Shown here piece by piece: positions 10,975-21,340 of a stretch of DNA of 64,000 nt. The notes beneath the pieces are model-generated. The model had not been told where the DNA came from. It made no database searches and was given only the letters and a program-made list of their open reading frames with translations. The stretch is from Rhynchopus sp. YZ270_cl-10. Lineage: Eukaryota; Euglenozoa; Diplonemea; Diplonemida; Diplonemidae. The translations under genes and the position numbers were made by a program. The number at the start of each line of letters is the position of its first letter. The stretch's first letter is position 1. The DNA lies in contig OZ037892.1 in the NCBI GenBank assembly GCA_964035575.1, positions 1,240,001-1,304,000 of the forward strand. The letters are read 5' to 3'.

Positions 10975-13900
10975 ATGTCTACCCCAATGACATTCGAAGC
11001 GTATCACGAATACGGTACTTCAATTGACTGTGGTGTGAACGGAGCGGTGATGTGTAAGGACGAGGACACAATGCACGCTTGTCTGGAACGTGCTGCGGTG
11101 GCGGGGGTGGGTGATGTGGTGTTGATAGGGTGTGATATTGCAAGCAGCCGACGTGCCCGAGCGCAGAGCGAGTCACCACAGCTGCAACGATCTGGTGTGC
11201 GTCTTTGGTTCACCGCAGGTGTACACCCTCTGAACGCTGATGCCTGGGACGACACCACCGACGCCTCCCTTCACGAGCTCGCCGCACACCCCCACTGCGT
11301 CGCAGTGGGCGAAGCCGGCATCGACCTCTCCCCTACCTCTGCGCACCCTGCCACCCCGACACCGCACATTGGTGTGCAACGTTGGGTCCTGCAGCGCCAC
11401 CTGGCGATAGCGACCTCCCTCAACAAACCCCTCTACCTGCATGAGCGTGACGCCGCAACCGAGCTGCTCGAGACGCTAAAGGACCACCCACACCCAAGGC
11501 AGTGCCTCGTGCACTGTTTTGACAATACAGCGACAGTGCTGAAGGTATACCTCGCCATGGGGATGAAGGTCGGGATCGCAAGCATGGTCGCCTGCGAGGC
11601 GCGTGGTGAACGTCTCCGTGGTGTGCTCCGTGCAGCGTTGCCACCGCTGGACAGCATTCTGCTCGAGACAGACGCACCCTTCTTCCGCCCAGACAATGTC
11701 CCCGACGCACCGCAGTTCGCATCCTCCGTCGTGAAAAAGAACGAGCCCTGTCTCCTCCCCCTCGTTGCGCTTGAAGTTGCGAACTGTCTGAACACCGCTC
11801 CACGAGTTGTGGCAGCTGCGACAAAGGCGAATGCTGAGGATTTCTTTGGCCTGAACCGGCGGAAACGCCTTGAAACACTGAAGCAGGCACGCACAGAGGA
11901 GGACGACGACGACGATTCCAACGACGACTCCGACGGTCACGACGCAACGCCAAACGAAAGCCCACGACACACCCTGCAAGACAAAGGCGACGATGTGGGC
12001 GGACCCCGCGTCATCACCTCGATGCTCCTCCGCAAGCTTGCGTACTGCCTACGCGGGGTGGGTGTGGACACTACCTTGATACGTCACAACGATATGGCTG
12101 CCATAGCGCGCGAGGCAGTGCGCACCGGGAGAACCCTTCTTGCAAGACATGATAAGACCGGGATGCTGTCGCGCGAGCCTGGTTTGAAGCTTCTGCTGCT
12201 GCCGTGCGACAGACAGGGCATGCAGCTGAAGGAGGTGCTGAAGCATTTTGCGCTGCGCCCACCGCAGGAGGCGATAACGGCTGAACAGCGGTGTGTATCG
12301 TGCAATGCGGTGAGCTGGTCCGAGGATCAACACTTTGACGCTTCGCTTGCGCGAGATCACCACCCAGCACAGCGGGGGAGGCTGCTGCAATGCGGGCTGT
12401 GCAAGAAGGCAAGCTGGCACGACCACTCCACAGACGCCACCTACGCACTGCTCCTCCAACTCCTGGACGGACACTTCGACCACGACCACCAACGTGCCGA
12501 TGACATCGTCAAACGCGCAAGGGGACAGAAACGCTCCCGCTGCGCCTTCTGGACCGGCATCCCAGGGTCCTGCAGAAACGGGAACAGCTGCGCCTTCATC
12601 CATTCCTACAAAGGCCTCCGCCAGACCGGGTCTGCTGGGTGCAAGCTTCCCGACGAAGTACACCTCGTCCCCATCCACAAAACACACGGCGTGCTCCTCC
12701 TCCGCCCACGACTACCAGGTGGTGCCCAATGGGAGGTACCCAACAAGCGCTTTGCCCCCCTCTCCGAAGGCAGCCCAGACCTCGAGGCTGCAATCGAGCT
12801 CGCCACACAGGACCTTGGGTTGGCAGTGCACAGCGACAGGCTGCTGGCGAAGCTGAGCAGGTCTGTCGACACCTTGACTGGCGAGCGGCTTGACAGCGGG
12901 CGTCGCATCTACTATACCCTCGACCTTGACGACAACGACGGTGTCCCGCATGGAACACCTGGGTCTCGACTGCCCCTCTCTGGCGAAGATATGTGGATTG
13001 CAGCGGGACGACCTTTTACCTTTATGGAATTCACCGCTGCAGGTCGAGCAGTGAAACAGACTGGAGCAGGATCGGGTGGACACAGTGGCGACGTGGTTGG
13101 TGCTGTGGTCATGAAACGCCTTGGCATTGAAGGCGGTGCGAAGCGTTTCCCCCGGGCACCACGTTGTCCGGACACTGTGCCTCGTGGGGTTGCGACGTTC
13201 TACGCAAGCGCTGTCCCAACTGCCTCCCTGCTGGTCCGCGCTGCCCTCACACAAACCTCCATCGACAATACTGTTGCCTCCCTGCAACGCCGTTTGCGCA
13301 CAAAGCACGCCGTCACGGCGCCTTCCTTCAAACGCCTGCTCTGGGAATGCCCCAAATCGAACATCGCCATGCACTCCGCTGGGGTGACCTTGGAGACGGT
13401 GCGTGCAGAAATGGTTCTCAAGAAGGATGCTTTCAACGCCTCCCTGCGCACACAAAGCAGCGCGTTCATGAAGATTGCACAACAAAACATGGCGACGGAG
13501 GCTGTCCTGCACGATGCCGATGATGTACGACGCGAGATGGAGGCGCTTCTTGCCGCAGAGCTGCGGGGGTTGGGTCTGCAGGTCAAGCTGCATCTCTTTG
13601 GCAGCAGTGCGACAGGGACTGCAGATAGTACAACACACGACGTCGACCTGGTTGCCTCTGTATACGACACAGACGGCACACCCTTGGGCCCATTCGAACG
13701 CACAGAAGAATGCACACATCTCCGCAGCCTGCACACAGCACTCCTCCGCCTCTGCCTCAACAACCAACACGGCACCCACTACCGTCTCCACAACGAAGCC
13801 GACCTAGTCCTCGGTGCACGTGTCCCTATCGTCAAAGCCACCATGGCGCACTCCGAGCACCCCACAACCTCCATCCCATTGGACCTCACCCTCCGCCCCT

Positions 13901-14607
13901 TAGGCGTCATCAACACGCTTCTCATCCGAAGCTACTATGCACGGTACCCCTACCTCCGTGTGGCGGTGTGTGTGTTGAAGCAGTGGGCAACGTGGAGTGG
14001 GTTGAAGCCTTGCAAAGGGGAAGAGGCAGGGGGTGGTGGCTCGCCGATGGGGTCCTATGTGTGGGTGTTGCTGTTGCTGCATGCGTTGTGCCGGAAGGGG
14101 CTTGTTCAGCAGATTGGGGTGGAGGATTTTCTTGCGGATCTTGCGCCGTCTGCTTCGGTAGAGGAGTATCGTGAAGCATGTGGCGCAGAGGACACTGCAG
14201 CAGCGTTCTGGCATGGTGTGTTCCGTGGTCTTGATAAGAAGACGGTGTGCTTCACGTCGTATCCAAATGAGGGTTTGCTGCAGGATGGTGCTGCGTGGGA
14301 TACGCCTACCCCTGCCACGTATTTGGAAGCGTTTCTCGTGTATTATGGGTGGGAGTTCTCGTATGAAGAGGAGGTCGTGTCTGTGTCAGATAAAGCAGGG
14401 TTCACCAAGGAGGAAGCGAACAGCGCCTTCAGCAGCGACTGGGCCAGCACAACGCTCTGTGTGAAGGACCCCTTCGAGCCTGCCCTGAACCTCGGGAGGC
14501 ACCTTAAGACGGCGTTTGTGGGAGACTTCAAGCGGCGTGCGCGGTTGAGCCACGCTTTGATGCGTGAGGGGTGTCTGGGTGATGATATGCTGCGTTCGTA
14601 CTACTGA
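10975..14607 (+). CDS. Five-domain fusion: TatD nuclease, Mut7-C, CCCH finger, Nudix-like, terminal nucleotidyltransferase
   Basis: 1210 residues in one uninterrupted frame. Residues about 10-295 are a TatD-type metal nuclease: SIDCGVN, TAGVHP, GEAGID (Glu113), LHER (His156), VHCF (His180) and LETDAPFF (Asp233), the full ligand set of E. coli TatD. An acidic linker follows (about 307-325). Residues about 343-500 resemble Mut7-C, a PIN-like RNase with a zinc ribbon at Cys440/443/473/476; the Asp expected before ML appears to be Thr348, so activity is doubtful. Residues 523-543 are a C-x9-C-x5-C-x3-H finger. Residues about 560-700 look like a degenerate Nudix fold (WEVPN 586-590, no REXXEE). 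Residues about 830-1210 are a Cid1/TUTase-type nucleotidyltransferase: FGSS, HDVDL (Asp889, Asp891), PLDLTL (Asp970) and DPFEPALNLGR. The likely role is trimming and tailing RNA; substrate and compartment are unknown, and I see no clear targeting peptide. Confidence 0.8.
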   Translation: MSTPMTFEAYHEYGTSIDCGVNGAVMCKDEDTMHACLERAAVAGVGDVVLIGCDIASSRRARAQSESPQLQRSGVRLWFTAGVHPLNADAWDDTTDASLHELAAHPHCVAVGEAGIDLSPTSAHPATPTPHIGVQRWVLQRHLAIATSLNKPLYLHERDAATELLETLKDHPHPRQCLVHCFDNTATVLKVYLAMGMKVGIASMVACEARGERLRGVLRAALPPLDSILLETDAPFFRPDNVPDAPQFASSVVKKNEPCLLPLVALEVANCLNTAPRVVAAATKANAEDFFGLNRRKRLETLKQARTEEDDDDDSNDDSDGHDATPNESPRHTLQDKGDDVGGPRVITSMLLRKLAYCLRGVGVDTTLIRHNDMAAIAREAVRTGRTLLARHDKTGMLSREPGLKLLLLPCDRQGMQLKEVLKHFALRPPQEAITAEQRCVSCNAVSWSEDQHFDASLARDHHPAQRGRLLQCGLCKKASWHDHSTDATYALLLQLLDGHFDHDHQRADDIVKRARGQKRSRCAFWTGIPGSCRNGNSCAFIHSYKGLRQTGSAGCKLPDEVHLVPIHKTHGVLLLRPRLPGGAQWEVPNKRFAPLSEGSPDLEAAIELATQDLGLAVHSDRLLAKLSRSVDTLTGERLDSGRRIYYTLDLDDNDGVPHGTPGSRLPLSGEDMWIAAGRPFTFMEFTAAGRAVKQTGAGSGGHSGDVVGAVVMKRLGIEGGAKRFPRAPRCPDTVPRGVATFYASAVPTASLLVRAALTQTSIDNTVASLQRRLRTKHAVTAPSFKRLLWECPKSNIAMHSAGVTLETVRAEMVLKKDAFNASLRTQSSAFMKIAQQNMATEAVLHDADDVRREMEALLAAELRGLGLQVKLHLFGSSATGTADSTTHDVDLVASVYDTDGTPLGPFERTEECTHLRSLHTALLRLCLNNQHGTHYRLHNEADLVLGARVPIVKATMAHSEHPTTSIPLDLTLRPLGVINTLLIRSYYARYPYLRVAVCVLKQWATWSGLKPCKGEEAGGGGSPMGSYVWVLLLLHALCRKGLVQQIGVEDFLADLAPSASVEEYREACGAEDTAAAFWHGVFRGLDKKTVCFTSYPNEGLLQDGAAWDTPTPATYLEAFLVYYGWEFSYEEEVVSVSDKAGFTKEEANSAFSSDWASTTLCVKDPFEPALNLGRHLKTAFVGDFKRRARLSHALMREGCLGDDMLRSYY

Positions 14608-15304
14608 GGGTGGTATTGTTACCAAAAGAATGTTTCATTGCAGTTTCAGGTGCATAAGTAGACTAGGTTCCCACACAAAATAGGTTGTGTGCAAATGATA
14701 ACAACTCTGTACAATCAAAATCTCAACCAACAATTCTTCAACACTCCCAGGGTTCGATACTCCGTTCGTCAACGTCACTTCGGGGGTTTTTTTGTACTTT
14801 TTTTTTGTACTCTTTTGTGCACCCCATTCCTGTCCCCTACCCCTACTGACTACTGTTACGTCTCTGCAAAGCGTGCTAGCCAAACTCGGGCTGTTCTTTG
14901 ATACAAGATCATCAACGGCACACACTTCCGCCAGTTCTAGCCTGGTGTTACCCTCCCCTCTTGGTGACACCGCCTGGTACTGTGGTGCTTGATGATTATG
15001 CCCCGTGCTTTAGCATAGATGATGTGGTTTTTGTTGTAATGACGTAACAGGTTCTGTGTCATTGAAACACAAAAAAACTTATGGGGGATCCTGGATTGAG
15101 TCTCGTCGCGCAATGTTATTGCGTGTGCACTCCCGTTCCGCTGTGTGTTGTAGTGAACAAATTCATCAGAACAAGCATCGTAATTTGCAAGGGGGTATAA
15201 ACTTAGGCGGTATCCTTTTTGCTCAGCACAATGGGGCTGTGGTTCATCTCTGTCTCTTGTTCAAGTTCAAGGCATCTTTTGTATTCACATTTATATTTTT
15301 TTCT

Positions 15305-15350
15305 TAGGTGACTAAGGTGCCTGAGCAGCGGAGAGGCTTAGGTTCATCTT
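15305..15350 (+). repeat. Family A hairpin repeat, copy 2
   Basis: TAGGTGACTAAGG, then GAGAGGCTTAGGTTCATCT. It is followed about 40 bp later by a family B copy, suggesting A and B can form one composite unit. Confidence 0.65.
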
Positions 15351-15390
15351 TTTAACGTTTCTTTTTTTTCTGTAAACCACTCCCAAGCGC

Positions 15391-15466
15391 AACACTCCGG
15401 GTTCGATAACCCGCGGAGTGTCCAGTGCTTGCGTCCCAGAGGCGTTTGCACTATCAACTTCACTTT
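15391..15466 (+). repeat. Family B repeat, copy 1 (GGTTCGATAACC hairpin plus tail)
   Basis: CACTCCGGGTT / AACCCGCGGAGTG pair around CGAT. The tail has GCGTCCCAGAGGCGTTTGC and then ATCAACTTCACTTTT. GGTTCGA matches the core of a Pol III B box, so a tRNA-derived SINE origin is possible. Confidence 0.7.
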
Positions 15467-15983
15467 TTTTCTTTTTTTTTTTCGCTTCGGTGGCATAGCA
15501 CTGCAAAGGTTTATTCAGGACCTGCCTACCAACTTTGGTTCTTTTACTTCCCTTCCTTTTGTGTTGGTGTTCGCGTGTTTGTTGCGGTGTATGTACGTTG
15601 TGGTTGTTGTCTGTCGTTCTTCTTGTGTTCTCTGTGTGGTTTCCGACCGAAGGTTTCCAAAGAGAAACCTGCGCAGTCGTCGAGACCCTGGGGCTTGCAA
15701 GGAGCGATTTACACAACTTGCCACGAACACATGTCCCCAGAGTGCTGTTTTGTGTGCCTTTTCTTACCCCGGTGTCACAAAAGCAGTGCTGTTCCGTATG
15801 ATGGTCCATTTGATGACCTGAGTAAAGCTTCGGTCAACTTTGGTTCAACTTATTTTTTCTCCCATTCTGAAGCAATTCTCGACACATTTTGAAAAAAAGC
15901 CAACAAGAAAAAAAGAAAAGCGAAAAAAAAAAAAACAGACGTCCCCTCACCCAGCACTTTACTAATTTCCAATGCTCTCTTAT

Positions 15984-16005
15984 TAGGTGACTAAGGCTGG
16001 AGGCC
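15984..16005 (+). repeat. Family A repeat, copy 3 (truncated)
   Basis: TTAGGTGACTAAGGC followed by GGAGGCC; the downstream half is absent. Confidence 0.45.
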
Positions 16006-16226
16006 TGCCCCCCCCCAAAAAAAAGAGGGGAAAAAACACACACCCTCACCAGATGTACGGAAACACCCTTTTCTAGCTTTTTTCCCCCCCCACCCCCCCT
16101 CCCTTTCATTGTCCTTGCATTTTTTCACAATCCTAAAAACGTTCATTGTTTTTCCCTTCCCTCTCCTCTCCCCCCTCACCCCCCCATTTCCGGGGTTCTT
16201 TCTTTTTCAAAAAATATTTTTGTAAG

Positions 16227-16991
16227 ATGGCTTTTGGGTATTCTGAGGAGAGCTTCCTTGCACTGTGCAGGCAAGGGTTGACACAGCCGGTGTACCAGAT
16301 GACAGCAAGCAACCCTGCGCTGCTGTTGGAGCGGGATGATGGGGGTCTCTCCGCTTTGCATTTAGCATGCTGTGGCGGGTACGTGCACACAGCGAGGGTG
16401 ATTCTGAATGCGGAGCAGCGTTTACACGAAAAGCCAGACAACTACACGCCCCTTGCATTGCTCCTCGACGACAGCGGCAAAACCGCACTGCACCACGTCC
16501 TCCTCAGCTTCCACAAGGCTGCAGGCTACGAACACTGCGCCTGGGCAAACGCCGCACGACTCACAAAAATGCTTCTATCCGAAGGCGATACGCTTGCAGC
16601 ATTGGACACACGCGACGCACAGCGCTACGCATGGCGCACCGCACCAGACGGTTGTGTCTACGATCTCCACAACAGGCGGGTCTACAAGATGACGGAGGCC
16701 ATCTGCCAGGTACCTCCCTTCTGTGCAGGGTTTGAGTACACCTCTGTGGATAACTGCATACCCCTTCCTGTGCAGACAGTCTGGCCAGAGGCAGAGGAGG
16801 GAGAGGGAGAAAGAACCGAGCAGAATATGAGCGAGATGGGTCCGATCCTGCGGGCCCTGTATGAGTGTGTGGATGAGGGTGGTGGCGGTGATGATGGTGA
16901 TGGTGTTGCAGGTGTGGGTAACGACATGATGCAGGTGGCGCTAGCGGGGGAGCAGCTGTTGGTGCCACGGACAGCTCATTTTCGTATTTGA
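16227..16991 (+). CDS. Ankyrin-repeat protein
   Basis: 254 residues from ATG 16227; the frame is open further upstream, but that part is Pro/Phe-rich spacer translation and an AG lies directly before the ATG. Seen: an ankyrin unit DGGLSALHLACCGGYVHTA (about 40-65) and a second, DSGKTALHHVLLSFHKAAG (about 85-110), then a region with DLHNRRVYKMTEAICQ and an acidic, Gly-rich C-terminus. Ankyrin repeats mediate protein contacts. No catalytic domain, signal peptide or membrane segment is visible. The partner and role are unknown. It is the last gene before a long gene-free stretch. Confidence 0.7.
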   Translation: MAFGYSEESFLALCRQGLTQPVYQMTASNPALLLERDDGGLSALHLACCGGYVHTARVILNAEQRLHEKPDNYTPLALLLDDSGKTALHHVLLSFHKAAGYEHCAWANAARLTKMLLSEGDTLAALDTRDAQRYAWRTAPDGCVYDLHNRRVYKMTEAICQVPPFCAGFEYTSVDNCIPLPVQTVWPEAEEGEGERTEQNMSEMGPILRALYECVDEGGGGDDGDGVAGVGNDMMQVALAGEQLLVPRTAHFRI

Positions 16992-19157
16992 GGCATTTTT
17001 TTTTGTTTTTTTGTTTGTTTTTTTTGTTTTGCTACCCACTCTGTCAGTTACGATACTGTCACGTAAATTGTGGCAAGCCAACGGTGAAGCCACAAAGTAA
17101 AACCAAAACCACAACTCAAAGTCATTTACTTCACCGTAGTGTACAGCGGGGGGGAGGAGAAGAAGACAGCAGCAATGATGCATGGTTGGGGATGCGCTGT
17201 TTATTTGCCAGCTACGACTTAAGGAATAATTTCAGTGTTATAGTTTTTTTGTACATTGATTTACCGTTTTTTTTTTTTTTTTTGTCACTCTGCTTCTTTT
17301 TTTCCCAACATGCAAACCAAATTAAGGGAGTATGTGTTACATCCCCGTCAAATGCTTTCTGTTATAAATTCGAGAGCATGTGAAATTAATATTTTTTTGA
17401 ACTCTAGTGTGGCTGGAAAATGACCTAATACCGGTCCTTCGAACTACACAAGAACTGCACAAAAAACAGACCTCTTTTTTCCTCCAGTTATATCACTCTG
17501 TCGTTTCTTTTTTGTTTTGTCAAGGCTACGTAAAAAGTACGGATAGGTGTGGATCGGTCCTGTATGGCGCAGCTGTACTAAACCCGGCACAAAACCTAGC
17601 AAAGAAATGGAAAAACAAAAACAACACCACCAAATAACTTTAAACAACCCACCCTCTGCCCCTCTTTGTCTTCTCCTCCCACCCTTCTTCTTTTCTCTCT
17701 TTCCCTTCATAACCTCCCTGTGAAGAAAGGATACTCGTTAGTTCGTTAGTCGTGTATTCTCAGTTCCTGAAGTTTTTTTTTGACCACAAAAAAAAAAGTA
17801 AACACATGAAAACCACTTTTTGAAAGACCGTGGTTTTTATTTATTTTTTTCAATCTTCTTTCCCCTTAAGGAGTGACCAAAGCTGCTGTGAGACTAGGAT
17901 CATATCCTCAAATATATTTTGGTGTCTCGTGACGTGTGTTGATCACGAGAGGCACATTTTTTTTTTTATCGTTTTAACTTTAGCAGGGTAGTAGCTTGAA
18001 AGGTGCACTTTTCAAATGTTGCTGGTTTGCTGGTTTAGAAAAATTTTTTCCCCGGTTGAAAGCGGTCGTCGCGCGCTTCGCGTGCGCCTCCCTGCCAACC
18101 ACTAAGTGGAGAGGCAAAGGGTAAATTTTGCGAGACAACAAAGAAAATGGAATATAATCCTGTGTTTACGGCGCTTGGTCTTGCACCTTCCACTAACCGT
18201 ACGAAGTCAATACGTCTTCCAGAAGCAGGGGCCGTTGCAACGGTGGGTCATTTTGAAGAAATGGTCAACTTTTTGCATCTTTGGTCAAGTTGCATTTGCG
18301 GCTGCAAAATGCAAGGGGATTCCCGAAGACATTGTAAACTCTACTTTTTGCGGAGCAAAAAAATAATATAAAGTGGCGCCGCAGGCGAAAAAAAAATTAG
18401 GGCATAGTGCAAAACATGCAGCTTTTTACACCACAGAGTCACTTAATGAACCCTTTTTAGGGGTTCGCTTACGTGTGAGGCTTTCTTCTGTGAGTGGGAA
18501 AGTGGTGCGGGGGAGGCGAAAAACTGAATCCCGAATCCCACTTTTTTTTTTTATTTTTCCCCAAACCAGTAAACCAGCTCGTTCTGGTTTTGAAACCAGC
18601 AAAAGTACCCAAGCTATTTCCCTGAACTTTAGGGGTGATGAAATGATTTAGGAGTTTTTAGTCAGTGCTCTGCGTCCCGCCGGTTATCCGGTGAGGTGGT
18701 TGCTTTTATTTATCTTACAACTTCTATTTCATTTTTAAAACCCGACAGCATTCTTTTCTTTTTGTCACAAAACGAGAATGGTTCTATTGCCTTCTCTTTT
18801 AACCTCACCTGGTTGTGCACTATCAACTGCACTTTCTTTTTTTTTTTTTTTCGAGCTCAGCAAATCTATCAAACCAAAAAATGCGTCTTCATCTACAAAA
18901 AAAAAAGCAAATATTCCTTTCCCCCCCTCCTCCCCCAAAACGCAGAAATCCAAAAAAAAAAAAATTGACAGCGGAGATTGCACAAACTGTGGCAACACAA
19001 CCGAGGCAACTACACTCAGTATATGTTACCGGTACGGTATAACGCACACAACACCAATCAGTTTGGTGGTTCCTTTTTCAGGGAGCGTTCTTTCTATGTG
19101 ACCAAGCAAAGGGGGAGAATTAGGCACAGTTTTTCATGAACGTCATCCCCTCTAGGA
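16992..19157. other. Start of the gene desert, no gene seen
   Basis: AT-rich, with many T and A runs. A 74-codon frame at 18147-18371 has some protein-like composition but no recognisable motif. A lone family B tail (ACTATCAACTGCAC) lies near 18819-18832. At 18974-19016 a stretch with GAGATTGCACAAACTG resembles part of Pescadillo intron 3. Confidence 0.5.
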
Positions 19158-19294
19158 GAGCGTCGCCTTTGCAGCAGCACTTCACCGAGGGCAGCAGGGT
19201 AAATGACGAGTTCACGTCAATTTTGCCCATCAGCATCCCTTCAAACCCTTTCTTGGCCGCAAAGGCCTTGATTTCAGGGTTGGTGCCGCTCTCT
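19158..19294 (-). pseudogene. Partial copy of the glutathione peroxidase gene
   Basis: On the minus strand, about 137 bp match the middle of the glutathione peroxidase gene at about 39373-39508, from SGTNPEIKAFAAKKG through KCCCKGDA. I count three base differences, one of which changes Ala to Ser. There is no start, no selenocysteine codon region and no C-terminal half, so it cannot encode an enzyme. The near identity implies a recent DNA-level copying event. It lies in the repeat desert in the opposite orientation to its source. Confidence 0.85.
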
Positions 19295-19855
19295 ATGTGC
19301 ATCAGGGGCACGTTTGTTTAACGTTTTCCTTTCCTTTCTAAGATGACTAAAAAGAAGAAAGCTTCTACTCATCTTATCAATATCGCTTATATTATGCTTT
19401 TCGAGACACTCAGTTCCAAGATATTTTTACCGTGCATGGTGTGGCTGAAGGGCGCGATAAAGTGCTATTTTGGGGTCGGCCACAGTGCAGGTTTTAATAA
19501 AAAAAGGGGGGGGGGGGGGGGAGCTCTGGACACTGATGGTGTCCGGTTGCATTAGTGATGTCTCTCGCTCTCGCTCTCCCTTCTCTTTTTTCTTGTTTTT
19601 TGTTTGTTTGTTTTGGTTGACTAAGCAAGACTTTGGATCATTGTTCCCTTATTTCAGTGCCTTCTTCTGTGCGCGCTTTTGCATTAGTCAGCTACAGTAC
19701 TTCTTTAAACACAATACAGCACCCTTTTGGGGGGCGTCTTTCCTTCGGCCCCATGTTTTCGGTCCACAGAACAGCTATTCCCTGTATTGCCACGGTATTT
19801 ACATTGTAGGTTGGGGAAAACGACTGTGTGGCCTGCTTTACCTCCCAAAAGTGCG
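19295..19855. other. Spacer, no gene seen
   Basis: Contains a G run at 19505-19520 and T-rich sequence. No protein-like frame. Confidence 0.5.
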
Positions 19856-19948
19856 GCACTCCAAAAGGGGGGTTTCGATAACCCAGGAGGAGTGTCAACT
19901 GCCTGCGCCCCAGAGGCGTTTTTTTTTTTTTTACACTATCAACTTCAT
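19856..19948 (+). repeat. Family B repeat, copy 2 (diverged)
   Basis: CACTCCAAAAGG...GTTTCGATAACCC...GGAGTGTCAACTGCC, then CCCAGAGGCGTT, a T run and CACTATCAACTTCA. The hairpin is imperfect and the tail carries a T-run expansion. Confidence 0.6.
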
Positions 19949-19977
19949 ATTTTTTTTTCTCTTTTTTCTGTCAATTA

Positions 19978-20074
19978 CCACCTGATTTTTACCCCGCGTA
20001 TAGGCCCGTATAGGCCAAACCCCACCCATTTTCCCCAGCTTTACGCGCCTATCCGCGGGGTAAAAATCAGGTGG
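19978..20074. repeat. Short fold-back element with 28-nt arms
   Basis: The left arm 19978-20005 and right arm 20047-20074 are reverse complements with one mismatch, beginning CCACCTGATTTTTACCCCGC. The 97-bp unit would form a stable hairpin. A related half, CAAAAATCAGGTGG, occurs near 24698-24711. MITE-like. Confidence 0.7.
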
Positions 20075-20287
20075 AATTATTTTGAAAAATTATTTATTTT
20101 TCTCCTGTTTGTACACCATTATGTTACCCCTGACATTCTGTGTACTGCGACGCCCCCTCCCCTCCCCTCCCCTCCCCTCCCCCTCTCCTCTCTCCGTCCC
20201 CGAATTTCCACTAAATGTGGATAACTTTCAAAGTATCCTTGGCGTCTTCGTAGGCATTTTGTACTGATGAACTTTCTTTCACACTTA

Positions 20288-20332
20288 AGGTGACTAAGCA
20301 CGAGAGGCTTAGGGTCATCTGATAAACCTTTT
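20288..20332 (+). repeat. Family A hairpin repeat, copy 4
   Basis: AGGTGACTAAGCACGAGAGG, then CTTAGGGTCATCTGATAAACC. This is close to the family consensus; the CTAAGC/GCTTAG arms flank ACGAGAG. Confidence 0.7.
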
Positions 20333-20450
20333 CAACTTCTGCTTTGTATTTCAAGTAAACTTTATTCTACTCGCGAAAGGTTGAAGGCGCGTCCTTGTGG
20401 AGAGGGAGGGGACGTTCGTTTTAGGTCGTCACCCTTCCTTTCCCTCTTTC

Positions 20451-21340
20451 CCTATTCCCCTATTCCCCTATTCCCCTATTCCCCTATTCCCCTATTCCCC
20501 TATTCCCCTATTCCCCTATTCCCCTATTCCCCTATTCCCCTATTCCCCTATTCCCCTATTCCCCTATTCCCCTATTCCCCTATTCCCCTATTCCCCTATT
20601 CCCCTATTCCCCTATTCCCCTATTCCCCTATTCCCCTATTCCCCTATTCCCCTATTCCCCTATTCCCCTATTCCCCTATTCCCCTATTCCCCTATTCCCC
20701 TATTCCCCTATTCCCCTATTCCCCTATTCCCCTATTCCCCTATTCCCCTATTCCCCTATTCCCCTATTCCCCTATTCCCCTATTCCCCTATTCCCCTATT
20801 CCCCTATTCCCCTATTCCCCTATTCCCCTATTCCCCTATTCCCCTATTCCCCTATTCCCCTATTCCCCTATTCCCCTATTCCCCTATTCCCCTATTCCCC
20901 TATTCCCCTATTCCCCTATTCCCCTATTCCCCTATTCCCCTATTCCCCTATTCCCCTATTCCCCTATTCCCCTATTCCCCTATTCCCCTATTCCCCTATT
21001 CCCCTATTCCCCTATTCCCCTATTCCCCTATTCCCCTATTCCCCTATTCCCCTATTCCCCTATTCCCCTATTCCCCTATTCCCCTATTCCCCTATTCCCC
21101 TATTCCCCTATTCCCCTATTCCCCTATTCCCCTATTCCCCTATTCCCCTATTCCCCTATTCCCCTATTCCCCTATTCCCCTATTCCCCTATTCCCCTATT
21201 CCCCTATTCCCCTATTCCCCTATTCCCCTATTCCCCTATTCCCCTATTCCCCTATTCCCCTATTCCCCTATTCCCCTATTCCCCTATTCCCCTATTCCCC
21301 TATTCCCCTATTCCCCTATTCCCCTATTCCCCTATTCCCC
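20451..21340 (+). repeat. TATTCCCC satellite, about 111 units
   Basis: A virtually perfect 8-bp tandem array of about 890 bp. The complementary strand reads AATAGGGG, so it is G-rich and telomere-like in style and could form G-quadruplexes. Stop-free frames through it (an FPYSPIPL repeat) reflect the unit sequence, not a gene. Flanks are degenerate (TTTCCCTC). Confidence 0.97.

Larger units (their letters stand above)
14608..16224. other. Intergenic with repeat copies
   Basis: No convincing gene. Short frames at 15425-15892 overlap a family B repeat and are not protein-like. It contains family A and B copies, listed separately, and a C-rich stretch near 16080-16190 before the ankyrin gene. 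Confidence 0.55.

Noticed and set aside
12712-13791. 359-codon minus frame inside the nuclease fusion gene
   Set aside because: Shadow frame with Cys/Val-rich noise; the + frame has conserved domains throughout.
15391-15466. Family B as a true tRNA gene
   Set aside because: Only a B-box-like arm is present; no acceptor stem, anticodon arm or A box can be built. No intact tRNA, rRNA or SL RNA gene was found in the window.
20451-21340. Satellite as the chromosome end
   Set aside because: Genes and unique sequence continue on both sides, so it is interstitial at most.
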